From Candidatus Alistipes faecavium (GTDB lineage Bacteria > Bacteroidota > Bacteroidia > Bacteroidales > Rikenellaceae): a DNA stretch of 64,000 bases. The notes below the pieces were generated by a model, which saw nothing but the letters and a program-made list of their open reading frames with translations, was not told the origin of the DNA and searched no databases. Of this stretch, positions 45,158 to 53,830 are shown one piece after another. A program made the position numbers and the translations under genes. The stretch is taken from contig DWYP01000049.1 in assembly GCA_019118605.1 (NCBI GenBank), positions 1 to 64,000 of the forward strand, in the 5' to 3' direction. Each line of letters starts with the position of its first letter. Position 1 is the first letter of the stretch.

Positions 45158-46603
45158 TCAGATCTCCTCGTCGTCGCCCGCCGAGAAACTCTTGTTGATC
45201 TTGTCGAACGTGCGCTGGAAGATCGAGCCCCAGTCGCGCTTGGGTTTCGGCTTGTAGAGGCTCTCCTCGTCCTCCTCCCCGGCAGAATGCTCCTCCTTCG
45301 GGGGTTCCGGCTGCGGAGCCGGGGTCTGAGGCCTGAGGCCTGCGCCTGCCGGCTGGTGCACTCCGCCCACGGGCTGCGTCGGAGGATACGGGGGATAAAC
45401 CGCAGGTTCGGGGGCCGGAGCGGGTTGCGCCGGACGCTCCACGACCACGCAGCCGCCCTTCGCAGAACCCTTCAGAAGAAGTCCCACGACAGTCGAACAG
45501 GCCGGATCGGCCACCTTCGGGAGCGACTCCTCGGCGATGCCGATCTCCGGAACCGCCACGCGGACGTCGAGGCCCGACATCCGGCGGAAAAGCTCGTCGA
45601 GATCCTTCAGCTTGGCCGAGCCGCCCGTCAGGACAATGCCGTAGGAGAGCTTCCCGGCATAGCCCGAATCCTTGATCTCCTGCAGGACGAACTCCACGAT
45701 ATCCATCGCCCGGGCCTCGATCACCGTGGCCAGGTTGCGCAGCAGGATGTCCTTCGCATCGCGGGCCGTGCGGCCGCTGACGCGGATCAGCTTGTCCTCG
45801 GGGGCCAGTTCGGCGACCGCCGAGCCGTATTTCTGTTTGAGGCTCTCGACGTGCTTCTCGGGAACGCTCATCGTGCGGATGTCGCGGTTGATGGCCGAGG
45901 CGCCCATGGGGATCGAGGCGATATAGCGCACCACGTTGCGGTAGTAGACCGTCACGTCGGTCACGCCCCCGCCCACGTCGACCACGGCGACGCCCTCCTC
46001 CTTCTCATCGGGCGAGAGCAGCGCCTCGGGAGTGGCCAGGGCGTTGGGCGTCACGCCCAGCAGTTTGATGCCCAGGCGTTTGAGCGCCATATCGAGGCGC
46101 TGCATCGGCGTGCGCAGGCAGAGGATGAAGTTGAATGTCGAGGAGAGTTTCTTGCCGAACGAACCCACGGGGTTGCGGACCTCCTGGTTGTCGTCGACCA
46201 TATAGTTCTGGGGAACCCGCTCCATGATGGACTCGTCGTCGGGAGCCTGCACGTTGCGCATCCTGTCGAACAGCGCGTCGACATCGTGCTGGCTGACCCC
46301 GTTCTGGGGGTCGTAGACGAAGACGTGATCCGTATGGCGGGCGCACCGCACGAAGTCGCCCGAGATCCCGGCATAGGCCTCCGTGATGCGGATCCCGAGC
46401 TGCTCCTCGGTCTCCGAAACCGCCGCACGGATGGAGCGGCTCACGAGTTCGATGTTCTCGATCTGCCCGGCCTTGACGCCTTCCGAAGGTTTGCTCACGA
46501 GGCTCACCACCGAAAGCTCGCCCTCCGGCGTCTTTTCGCCGACGGCCACCACGACCGACGAACAGCCCAGATCAATGGCAACGGTATAGTTTTTTCTTTC
46601 CAC
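45158..46603 (-). CDS. ftsA: Cell division protein FtsA
   Basis: Actin-like ATPase tethering FtsZ to the inner membrane. The protein has 481 residues. AIDLGCSSVVVAVGE (phosphate 1), VVDVGGGVTDVTVYY (phosphate 2) and IVLTGGSAKLKDL (adenosine) are clear, with a 1C domain between. A Pro-rich, Ala-rich linker (about 390-440) separates the fold from the C-terminal amphipathic helix WGSIFQRTFDKINKSF, the membrane anchor. It is downstream of ftsQ by 83 bases, in the conserved division order. Confidence 0.95.
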   Translation of the reverse strand: MERKNYTVAIDLGCSSVVVAVGEKTPEGELSVVSLVSKPSEGVKAGQIENIELVSRSIRAAVSETEEQLGIRITEAYAGISGDFVRCARHTDHVFVYDPQNGVSQHDVDALFDRMRNVQAPDDESIMERVPQNYMVDDNQEVRNPVGSFGKKLSSTFNFILCLRTPMQRLDMALKRLGIKLLGVTPNALATPEALLSPDEKEEGVAVVDVGGGVTDVTVYYRNVVRYIASIPMGASAINRDIRTMSVPEKHVESLKQKYGSAVAELAPEDKLIRVSGRTARDAKDILLRNLATVIEARAMDIVEFVLQEIKDSGYAGKLSYGIVLTGGSAKLKDLDELFRRMSGLDVRVAVPEIGIAEESLPKVADPACSTVVGLLLKGSAKGGCVVVERPAQPAPAPEPAVYPPYPPTQPVGGVHQPAGAGLRPQTPAPQPEPPKEEHSAGEEDEESLYKPKPKRDWGSIFQRTFDKINKSFSAGDDEEI

Positions 46604-46686
46604 AGTACAATTCTTTATGTTTCGCGAACCCTGTTGTTTTTACAAATTTCCCGCCGGACGGCCTCCCGCGGAGCATCGCCGCGGCA

Positions 46687-47790
46687 TCACCGGCGGCAGA
46701 CGACCTGACCGGCATAGCGCACGTCGATCGAGCGGTAGGTATCCCACCCGAGCACCGAAAGTCCGCGACGGTAAAAACGCAGCAGCTTGTCGAACTTCTC
46801 CTCCACGCGCTCCAGGCGCCCGAAACGGATCGTAAAACGCCCGCTGCGCGGCACAAGCTCCACCTCCAATGCTCCGCTGGAGGTCGTATACGCGGCAATC
46901 TGCACCACCTCCGACCTCCAGAAATCGTCGTCTTCGACAGTTTCCACAAAGGTAAGGAGTTTCATGAAATCTTCGTAGCTTTTCTCCAATTTTTTTTGCT
47001 TCCGCCGCTCGGCCTCCTGCTCCTCCCCGAGGTGCTCGATCTGACGCCGGATCTCCTGCCCCTTGTAGCGGTACGCACGCCGCAGCGAAGCCTTCTTCTC
47101 CCGCAGCTCCTCCACGCGCCGGTCGAACGCCTCGGAGCTCTCCAGACGCCACCACTGCCGCTTGATGCGCATGCGCCGCAGGGCCGAGGTGTTGCGGTCG
47201 TTCTCCAGTTCGGCGGTGTAGAGCGGGTACTTCTCCCGCTCGAGGTCCGCAATCCGTTCGTCGATCTCCCGCAGGCGCTCGTCGACGTAGCGGCGCACGT
47301 CGCCCGTGTATTTGTCGGCAAACGGCGGCCGGTAGGATCCCGTCACCACCGGAACGTACAGCGACGAAGCCTGCGGCGCCGCAAAGACATACCCTTCGGA
47401 GGTCACATAGGCGTTCATGCCGTCGGTGAGCAGCCGCAGGAGCGGCTCCCGCTGGCTGATCTTCACATGCAGCGTCCCCTCGTAGGAGAGGTAGGCCGCC
47501 ACACGGTCGACGAATCCGTTGCGGGCGATGAGCTGCTCGATGCCCGTGAGGTCGACCTCCGAGACGGGGGTTCCGACGGTCTTGATCCCTTCGGCGGCGA
47601 TCCACCGGCGAACCTTCGCCGCCGAGACCAGATGCCCGTGCGCGGTGCTGTCGACGACCTCGATGGCAAGGCGCGCAACCTTCCGCGCCTTCCGCTCACG
47701 ACGTGCCGTGGCACCCGCATAGAGCATGTAGGCGGCGACGGAGACCCACAGCAGGGTCAGAACGACGTATCGGACGGTGCGGGAGTTCAT
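46687..47790 (-). CDS. ftsQ: Cell division protein FtsQ/DivIB with a large charged insertion
   Basis: Bitopic division protein linking early and late divisome parts. A membrane helix spans about 7-26. A POTRA-like region follows (about 43-112; GHLVSAAKVRRWIA, VDRVAAYLSYEGTLHVKISQREPLLRL). A beta domain follows, with VTSEGYVFAAPQ, FWRSEVVQIAAY and VELVPRSGRFTIRFG. The protein has 367 residues against about 240-260 in most Bacteroidota. The extra length is a highly charged, probably helical block (about 164-275) with no frameshift around it. It lies between murC and ftsA, which supports the identity. Confidence 0.88.
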   Translation of the reverse strand: MNSRTVRYVVLTLLWVSVAAYMLYAGATARRERKARKVARLAIEVVDSTAHGHLVSAAKVRRWIAAEGIKTVGTPVSEVDLTGIEQLIARNGFVDRVAAYLSYEGTLHVKISQREPLLRLLTDGMNAYVTSEGYVFAAPQASSLYVPVVTGSYRPPFADKYTGDVRRYVDERLREIDERIADLEREKYPLYTAELENDRNTSALRRMRIKRQWWRLESSEAFDRRVEELREKKASLRRAYRYKGQEIRRQIEHLGEEQEAERRKQKKLEKSYEDFMKLLTFVETVEDDDFWRSEVVQIAAYTTSSGALEVELVPRSGRFTIRFGRLERVEEKFDKLLRFYRRGLSVLGWDTYRSIDVRYAGQVVCRR

Positions 47791-47834
47791 GGCAGCGGTC
47801 GGGAATTTGTTTCAGGCGTTCGAAAATATTGGGG

Positions 47835-49223
47835 TCAGGATTTCCGTCGCAGGGCCTCGGCCAGCGCCTCGCAGCAGGCGTCGATGTTGCCCGCTCCGAA
47901 GCTGATGACCACGTCGGTAGGCATCGCGGCGACCGTCTCCACGAGCTCCTCGCGCGCCACGATGCGGCACGGAACGGTCACCTGACGGGCGATGAGCTCC
48001 GAGGTGACACCCTCGATCGGCTCCTCGCGCGCCGGGTAGATCGGCAGCAGCACCACTTCGTCGGCATGCGACAGCGCCTCGGCGAACTCCTCATGCAGAT
48101 CGCGCGTACGCGTGTAGAGGTGCGGCTGAAAGAGCGCCGTGATCCGCCGTCCGGGGAACATCGCCCGCACGGAGGTGAGTGTCGCGGAGAGCTCGCGCGG
48201 ATGGTGGGCGTAGTCGTCCATGTAGACCTGCTTCGGGGTGTTGACGTAGAACTCGAAGCGGCGCTTGACCCCCGAGAAGGAGGCCAGGGCCTCGCGCAGC
48301 AGCACGGCGTCGACCGCCACGCCCGTCACCTGCGCGGCGCACCACACCGAGGCCACCGCAGCGACGGAGTTTTCGATGTTGACCCACCCCGGGATGCCGA
48401 GCGTGCACCCCTCATAAACCCCCGAAGGGGTGACGATGTCGTAGCGGTAGTGCCCGCCCTCGAGCAGCCGCTCGATGTTCCGGGCATAGAAGTCGCACGG
48501 CGTGTCGTAGGCGTAGCGGTAGAGCGTGATCTCGGGGTTGTCGACCGTGAGCTCGACCCCCTGTTTGAGGATCAGGTAGCCGTCGGGGCGGATCTGGCGG
48601 ATGAACTGCGCGAAGGCCTCCTTCACGGCCTCGTGCGTGCCGTAGATGTCGAGGTGGTCGGGATCCGCCGAGGTCACCACCGCCACGTCGGGGTAGAGGC
48701 GCAGGAACGAACGGTCGAACTCGTCGGCCTCGACCGCCAGGCGGCGTCCGCCGCCCAGCACGAGGTTGCCCCCGAAGTTCTTCGAAATGCCCCCGAGGAA
48801 GGCCGAGCCCCCGCCGGTCAGCGCGCGGTTGAGCCACGCGACCAGCGTCGAGGTCGTGGTCTTGCCGTGCGTGCCCGCCACGGCCATCACGTACTTGCCC
48901 TCCGAAAGGTGCCCGAGCATCTGCGAGCGCTTCTCGATCGTAAAGCCGTGCTCGCGCAGGTAGCAAAACTCGCTGTGCTCCTGCGGCACGGCAGGCGTGT
49001 AGACCACGATCGTGCGCGCAGGGTCGAGGAACGCCTCCGGAATCAGCCGCACGTCGTCCTCGTAGTGGATCGACGCCCCTTCGGCCTCAAGTTCGTCGGT
49101 CAGGGGCGTGCGCGTGCGGTCGTAGCCCGCCACGGCGCAGCCCTCGTGCAGGAAATAGCGGGCCAGGGCGCTCATGCCGATGCCCCCGATCCCGAGAAAA
49201 TAGATGTTCTTCTTCTCCATCAT
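47835..49223 (-). CDS. murC: UDP-N-acetylmuramate--L-alanine ligase
   Basis: Adds L-alanine to UDP-N-acetylmuramic acid, the first amino acid of the peptidoglycan stem. The protein has 462 residues in three Mur-ligase domains. FLGIGGIGMSALARYF is the UDP-binding Rossmann loop. The P-loop is AVAGTHGKTTTSTLV, and DEFDRSFL and DDYAHHPRELSATL follow. ATG 49223 overlaps the murG stop (ATGA), so I prefer it to ATG 49220. ftsQ follows after 44 bases. Confidence 0.97.
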   Translation of the reverse strand: MMEKKNIYFLGIGGIGMSALARYFLHEGCAVAGYDRTRTPLTDELEAEGASIHYEDDVRLIPEAFLDPARTIVVYTPAVPQEHSEFCYLREHGFTIEKRSQMLGHLSEGKYVMAVAGTHGKTTTSTLVAWLNRALTGGGSAFLGGISKNFGGNLVLGGGRRLAVEADEFDRSFLRLYPDVAVVTSADPDHLDIYGTHEAVKEAFAQFIRQIRPDGYLILKQGVELTVDNPEITLYRYAYDTPCDFYARNIERLLEGGHYRYDIVTPSGVYEGCTLGIPGWVNIENSVAAVASVWCAAQVTGVAVDAVLLREALASFSGVKRRFEFYVNTPKQVYMDDYAHHPRELSATLTSVRAMFPGRRITALFQPHLYTRTRDLHEEFAEALSHADEVVLLPIYPAREEPIEGVTSELIARQVTVPCRIVAREELVETVAAMPTDVVISFGAGNIDACCEALAEALRRKS

Positions 49224-50320
49224 TTCATCACCTTTGCAATCTCATTCACAATATCCTCCGCCGCATGGGGCCGCGCCAGCGCCTCGAGGCTCCGGCTCAT
49301 CCGCTCCCGTCGTGCGGGATCCTCCAGCAGCTCGCACGCCCGGCGCATGGCCGTCGTGCGGCACTCGGCGTCGGGGACGACCACCGCGGCGCCCTTCGCC
49401 TCGAGGGCCCGGGCGTTCTTGGTCTGATGGTCTTCGGCGACGTTCGGCGACGGTACGAAGACCACGGGTTTTGCCACCAGGCACAGCTCCGAGACCGTAC
49501 CGGCGCCGCTGCGCGACACGACCACGTCGGCCGCGGCGTAGGCGTAGTCCATGCGGTCGATGAAGGCCCCCTGCCAGATCCCCGCGGCGGGGTGGGCCGC
49601 CAGGAACGCCTTCATCTCGCGTTCGTAGTATTTGCCCGTCTGCCAGATCACCTGCACCGGCGAAGCGTCGCCCTTTTCGAGGATCCACGCTTTCATCATC
49701 TCGTTCAGCGAACGCGTGCCGAGCGACCCCCCGACCACCAGCACCACCGGGCGGTCGGCCGTCAGGGAGTAGTATTTCAGCGCCGCGGCGCGGTCGGCGC
49801 CCTCCTTCGAGAAGCGGCCCCGCAGGGGGTTGCCCGTCAGGACGATGCGGTCCGCCGGGAAGAAGCGCTCCATCCCCTCGTAGGCCGTGCAGATGCGGCT
49901 GGCGCGGCGCGCGAGGATCTTGTTCGTCACCCCGGCGTAGGAGTTCTGCTCCTGGATCACCGTCGGCACGCCCATGCGCTGTGCGGCCCACAGCACCGGG
50001 GCGCTCGCATAGCCTCCGAAGCCCACCACGGCATCGGCCCCGAAGTCGCGGATCACGCACCGTGCCTGCCTCAGGCTCTTGACGACCTTCAGCGGAACCA
50101 GCAGGTTGTGCCAGTCCATGCGCCGCTGCAGCCCGGCGATCGGAAGTCCGACGATCCGGTATCCGAGGGCCGGAACCTTCTCCATCTCCATCTTGCCCTC
50201 GGCGCCGACAAACAACAGCTCCACGTCGTCGTCGAAGCGGCGTTTCAACGCCTCGGCGACCGCCACGGCCGGGTAGATATGGCCTCCCGTACCGCCGCCC
50301 GAAAGAATGATCTTTTTCAT
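49220..50320 (-). CDS. murG: UDP-N-acetylglucosamine--lipid I N-acetylglucosaminyltransferase
   Basis: GT28 enzyme making lipid II from lipid I on the inner face of the membrane. The protein has 366 residues. The N-terminal loop ILSGGGTGGHIYPAVAVAE and the second Gly-rich loop VVGGSLGTRSLNEM fit the family. The C-terminal donor site is in SRSGAGTVSELCLVAKPVVFVPSP with DHQTKNA. It heads the murG-murC-ftsQ-ftsA-ftsZ run here. The rest of the usual cluster (mraY, murD, ftsW) is not upstream. Confidence 0.97.
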   Translation of the reverse strand: MKKIILSGGGTGGHIYPAVAVAEALKRRFDDDVELLFVGAEGKMEMEKVPALGYRIVGLPIAGLQRRMDWHNLLVPLKVVKSLRQARCVIRDFGADAVVGFGGYASAPVLWAAQRMGVPTVIQEQNSYAGVTNKILARRASRICTAYEGMERFFPADRIVLTGNPLRGRFSKEGADRAAALKYYSLTADRPVVLVVGGSLGTRSLNEMMKAWILEKGDASPVQVIWQTGKYYEREMKAFLAAHPAAGIWQGAFIDRMDYAYAAADVVVSRSGAGTVSELCLVAKPVVFVPSPNVAEDHQTKNARALEAKGAAVVVPDAECRTTAMRRACELLEDPARRERMSRSLEALARPHAAEDIVNEIAKVMK

Positions 50321-50368
50321 ATCGTTTTTCTCTTCAACTTCTTCCTTTTACAAATCGGCCGCTCCGTC

Positions 50369-50403
50369 CCGGGACTTCAGGAATCGACTGCTCCGGGACT
50401 TCA
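50369..50403 (-). repeat. 11-bp direct repeat upstream of murG
   Basis: CCGGGACTTCA (plus strand) occurs at 50369-50379 and 50393-50403, 24 bases apart, between comM and murG. Confidence 0.7.
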
Positions 50404-50427
50404 CAGAGTCCCCGCCCCGGCACGCTT

Positions 50428-50484
50428 CTGTCCATTCCTGTCTATTCCTGTCCATTCTTGCCCATTTCTACCCGCTCCTACCCC
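50428..50484 (-). repeat. 10-bp tandem repeat upstream of murG
   Basis: Plus-strand units CTGTCCATTC, CTGTCTATTC, CTGTCCATTC, TTGCCCATTT and CTACCCGCTC, then a partial CTACCCC, keep an exact ten-base spacing. The array lies within the 179-base gap between the comM stop and murG and leaves no coding potential. Confidence 0.85.
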
Positions 50485-50499
50485 GGACTGCCCCGGACA

Positions 50500-52038
50500 T
50501 TAACGGCCCCACGTCCCGCGGTCGAGCGAACGGTAGTTGATCGCCTCGGCGATGTCGGCCGAGGTGATCGCGTCGCGTCCCGCAAGGTCGGCGATCGTGC
50601 GCGCGACCTTCAGGATGCGGTCGTAGGCCCGCGCCGAGAGCGACAGCCGCTCCATGGCCCGCTCCAGCAGGGCCGCCGAAGCCGCGTCGAGCCGACAACA
50701 CTCCCTCAGCAGGGCGCTGTTCATCATGGCGTTGGTGTGGATGCCCTCCGCCTCGCGGAACCGCTCCGCCTGGATCTCCCGCGCACGCATCACCCGCTCG
50801 CGGATCACAGCGCTCGGCTCCCCGGCTGCCGCCGCCGACAGCTCCTGCGGCAGCACGGGCGTCACCTCGATATGCAGGTCGATGCGGTCCAGCAGCGGCC
50901 CCGAGATGCGGTTCATGTAGCGGTGCACCGAGCCCGGAGAGCAGGTGCACTCCCGCGTCGGGTGGTTGTAGTATCCGCACGGGCAGGGGTTCATCGCCGC
51001 CACGAGGGTGAAATTCGCCGGGTACTCGACGCTGTAACGCGCCCGGGAGACCACGACACGCTTCTCCTCGAGGGGCTGGCGCAGCACCTCCAGGACATTG
51101 CGCCCGAATTCGGGCAGCTCGTCGAGGAAGAGCACGCCGTTGTGGGCCAGCGACACCTCGCCCGGATGGGGCGACTGCCCGCCGCCGATGAGCGCCACCT
51201 GCGAGGTGAGGTGGTGCGGAGCCCGGAACGGGCGGTGGGTCATCAGACCGCCCTGAAGGCCCGTCTTTCCCGCCACGGAGTGGATCTTCGTGGTTTCGAG
51301 CGCCTCCTCGCGCGTCAGCGGCGGGAGAATCGTCGGAAGACGCCGTGCGAGCATCGTCTTGCCCGAGCCCGGAGCGCCGACCATGATGACGTTGTGCCCG
51401 CCCGCCGCGGCGATCTCCAGCGCACGCTTCACGTGCGCCTGTCCCTTCACGTCGGCGAAGTCCTCGGCATAGCGTCCCGCGGAGACCTCGAAAGGTTCGG
51501 AGGCCGGAGCCACCGCCGGGGCGATCGTAATCTCGCCGTGGAGCAGCGACAGAAGTTCGCGCAGCGTCCCGACACCGATCACCTCCAGCCCCTCGACCAC
51601 GGCAGCCTCCGCAGCATTCGCCGCGGGGAGCACCAGCCGCAGCCCCTCGGCCCGGGCCCGGAGCGCCAGAGGCAGCACGCCCCGCACGGGCTTCAGGGAA
51701 CCGTCCAACGACAGCTCGCCCACGAAGAGCGTCCCGCCGACCGATTCGGCGTCGACACGCCCCATTGCCGCGAGGATTCCCACGGCGATCGGAAGGTCGA
51801 AGCCCGCGCCCTCCTTGCGCAGATCCGCAGGAGCGAGGCTCACGACGACCTTCTTGCCCGACATCCGTTCGCCGGAGTTCTCGAAGGCCGCGCGGATGCG
51901 CTGCTCGCTCTCCTTGACGGCGTTGTCGGGAAGCCCCACAAGGAACAGCCCCAGGCCGCCGCCCGTGATGTTGACCTCGACGGTCACCGTCACGGCGTCG
52001 ATTCCGACAAGCGCGCCTGCATAGGTTCGGACAAACAT
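50500..52038 (-). CDS. comM: YifB/ComM-family Mg chelatase-like AAA+ protein
   Basis: AAA+ ATPase of 512 residues. In naturally transformable bacteria ComM drives branch migration during recombination of incoming DNA; here the role is inferred by family. An N-terminal ChlI-like domain (about 20-140; VGLPDNAVKESEQRIRAA, LAPADLRKEGAGFDLP) precedes the Walker A GAPGSGKTMLARRLP and Walker B VLFLDELPEF. A zinc-like cysteine stretch is in NPCPCGYYNHPTRECTCS. I chose ATG 52038 (MFVRTYAGALVG), the conserved start, over 52062. It follows dnaB after 25 bases. Confidence 0.92.
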   Translation of the reverse strand: MFVRTYAGALVGIDAVTVTVEVNITGGGLGLFLVGLPDNAVKESEQRIRAAFENSGERMSGKKVVVSLAPADLRKEGAGFDLPIAVGILAAMGRVDAESVGGTLFVGELSLDGSLKPVRGVLPLALRARAEGLRLVLPAANAAEAAVVEGLEVIGVGTLRELLSLLHGEITIAPAVAPASEPFEVSAGRYAEDFADVKGQAHVKRALEIAAAGGHNVIMVGAPGSGKTMLARRLPTILPPLTREEALETTKIHSVAGKTGLQGGLMTHRPFRAPHHLTSQVALIGGGQSPHPGEVSLAHNGVLFLDELPEFGRNVLEVLRQPLEEKRVVVSRARYSVEYPANFTLVAAMNPCPCGYYNHPTRECTCSPGSVHRYMNRISGPLLDRIDLHIEVTPVLPQELSAAAAGEPSAVIRERVMRAREIQAERFREAEGIHTNAMMNSALLRECCRLDAASAALLERAMERLSLSARAYDRILKVARTIADLAGRDAITSADIAEAINYRSLDRGTWGR

Positions 52039-52063
52039 GATTCGCGGGATTTCGGTATCCATA

Positions 52064-53641
52064 TCAGAACGGCGGATCCTCGTCGAGGTTCGCCGAACGG
52101 TTCACGTCGAACTCCCCGCCCATGGACGACCCGAGGCCTCCGGCCACAGGGGCATTCGCCGCCCCGGAGAGCGGGCCGTTCGAGCCGCTGGCGTAGTCGT
52201 CGTAGGCCTCGCGGCTCTCGGAGGCCTGGGAGGGCGGCAGCATCGAATCCTCCATGTCGACGAAGCGCGCCTGCTCGTTCAAAAAACGCAGCTTCACGTC
52301 GCACACCGCGCCGTTGCGGTGCTTGGCGATGATGATCTCGGCAAGGCCCGCCGTGGGCATGCCGTTCTCGTCCTGGTTGATGCCGTAGTATTCGGGGCGG
52401 TGGATGAAGGCCACGATGTCGGCGTCCTGCTCGATGGCCCCCGACTCGCGGAGATCCGACAGCTGCGGGCGTTTCGAACCCCCGCGCATCTCCGTCGCAC
52501 GGCTCAGCTGCGAAAGCGCGATCACCGGGACGTTCAGCTCCTTGGCGATCGCCTTCAGCGTCCGCGAGATGAAGGCCACCTCCTGCTCGCGGTTGCCCTT
52601 CGAGTCCTGGGTGCCGGTCATCAGCTGCAGGTAGTCGATGATGATGACCTTGATGTCGTTGTGGATCTTCAGTCGCCGGGCCTTCGAGCGGAACTCGAAG
52701 ACCGACAGCGCCGGGGTGTCGTCGATGTAGAGCGGAGCGGCGCCCAGCGGCTTGGTCGCCGACTCGAGGTGCCGCCACTGCTCCGGGGTCAGACGCCCCG
52801 ATTTCACGTCGTTGCCCGAGAGGCCCGTTTCGGCGATGATCAGTCGCATCATCAGCTGCACGGCCGACATCTCGAGCGAGAAAAACGCCACGCCCTGCTC
52901 GTACTCCACGGCCATGTTCCGGGCCATCGACAGCACGAAGGCCGTCTTACCCATCGAGGGACGCGCCGCGACGATAATCAGATCCGAGAGCTGCCAGCCG
53001 AGCGTCACCCGGTCGATGGCGTTGAATCCCGACTGCACGCCGCTGTAGGAGCTGGTGTTCTTCGAAGCCTCCTCGATCTGCTGCAGGGCCCGCGAAAGAA
53101 GATCCTTCGAGGTCTGCACCGAGCGTTTGACATGCCCCTCGGCGACCTTGAAGATCTCCCCCTCGGCAAAGCCGATGAGCTCCGTGACGTCGGTCGACTC
53201 GTCGTACGACCGCCGCTGGATTTCGGTGGCCGAGCGGATCAGTTCGCGCTGCACGTATTTCTGCGCGATGATCTTGGCGTGGAACTCCACGTTGGCCGCC
53301 GAGCCGACCTTCTGGGTCAGCTGCGCGAGGTACGTGGCACCGCCCACCTTCTTGAGCTCCTTCCGGGCCTTGAGCCGCTCGGTCACCGTGAACAGGTCGA
53401 CAGGCTTCAGCTCCATCGACAACTCCTCGATGGCCTTGTAGATCAGGCGGTGCTCCTCGGTGTAGAACGCCTCGGGAGTGACGAACTCCTGCACGGCGAT
53501 GATGCTGTCCTTCTCGAGCATCAGCGCGCCGAGGACCGCCTCCTCGAGCTCCACGGCCTGGGGTGGGACGTTCCCGACGGTGTCGGTCATCGTATCGAAA
53601 GCCTCCCGGTTGCGGGAGGAGGGGTTAAAATTCTTCGCCAT
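52064..53641 (-). CDS. dnaB: Replicative DNA helicase
   Basis: Hexameric 5'-3' helicase at the replication fork. The protein has 525 residues. The N-terminal DnaB domain (about 28-130; PPQAVELEEAVLGALM) is followed by a linker and the RecA-like domain with Walker A VAARPSMGKTAF, FFSLEMSAVQLMMRL, Walker B VIIIDYLQLM, and ALSQLSRATEMRGGSKRPQLSDLRESGAIEQDADIV. No intein is present. A Gly/Ser/Asn-rich C-terminal tail ends it. A fully matching promoter lies just upstream. Confidence 0.96.
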   Translation of the reverse strand: MAKNFNPSSRNREAFDTMTDTVGNVPPQAVELEEAVLGALMLEKDSIIAVQEFVTPEAFYTEEHRLIYKAIEELSMELKPVDLFTVTERLKARKELKKVGGATYLAQLTQKVGSAANVEFHAKIIAQKYVQRELIRSATEIQRRSYDESTDVTELIGFAEGEIFKVAEGHVKRSVQTSKDLLSRALQQIEEASKNTSSYSGVQSGFNAIDRVTLGWQLSDLIIVAARPSMGKTAFVLSMARNMAVEYEQGVAFFSLEMSAVQLMMRLIIAETGLSGNDVKSGRLTPEQWRHLESATKPLGAAPLYIDDTPALSVFEFRSKARRLKIHNDIKVIIIDYLQLMTGTQDSKGNREQEVAFISRTLKAIAKELNVPVIALSQLSRATEMRGGSKRPQLSDLRESGAIEQDADIVAFIHRPEYYGINQDENGMPTAGLAEIIIAKHRNGAVCDVKLRFLNEQARFVDMEDSMLPPSQASESREAYDDYASGSNGPLSGAANAPVAGGLGSSMGGEFDVNRSANLDEDPPF

Positions 53642-53666
53642 GGGGAAAACGGAAACTTTCAGAGGT

Positions 53667-53698
53667 CAAAAATAGCGATTCGGGGCGAGATATCAAAA
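53667..53698 (-). promoter_or_regulatory. Bacteroidota-type promoter for dnaB
   Basis: Read on the minus strand: TTTTG (complement of 53694-53698), a 19-base spacer, then TATTTTTG (complement of 53667-53674). This matches TTG-N19-TAnnTTTG and lies 26 bases before ATG 53641. Confidence 0.85.
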
Positions 53699-53830
53699 CG
53701 GCGGGGCGGATGATTTTTCGACAAAAGGCCACATCGGCATGTTGATAACCGGGCTGTCGGGCGCAGGGCTTTTCCGCAGAGGTATTCCGGACTTCGGGAC
53801 AGCTCCTCCGGAACGCGTCGGATCCGTTTT

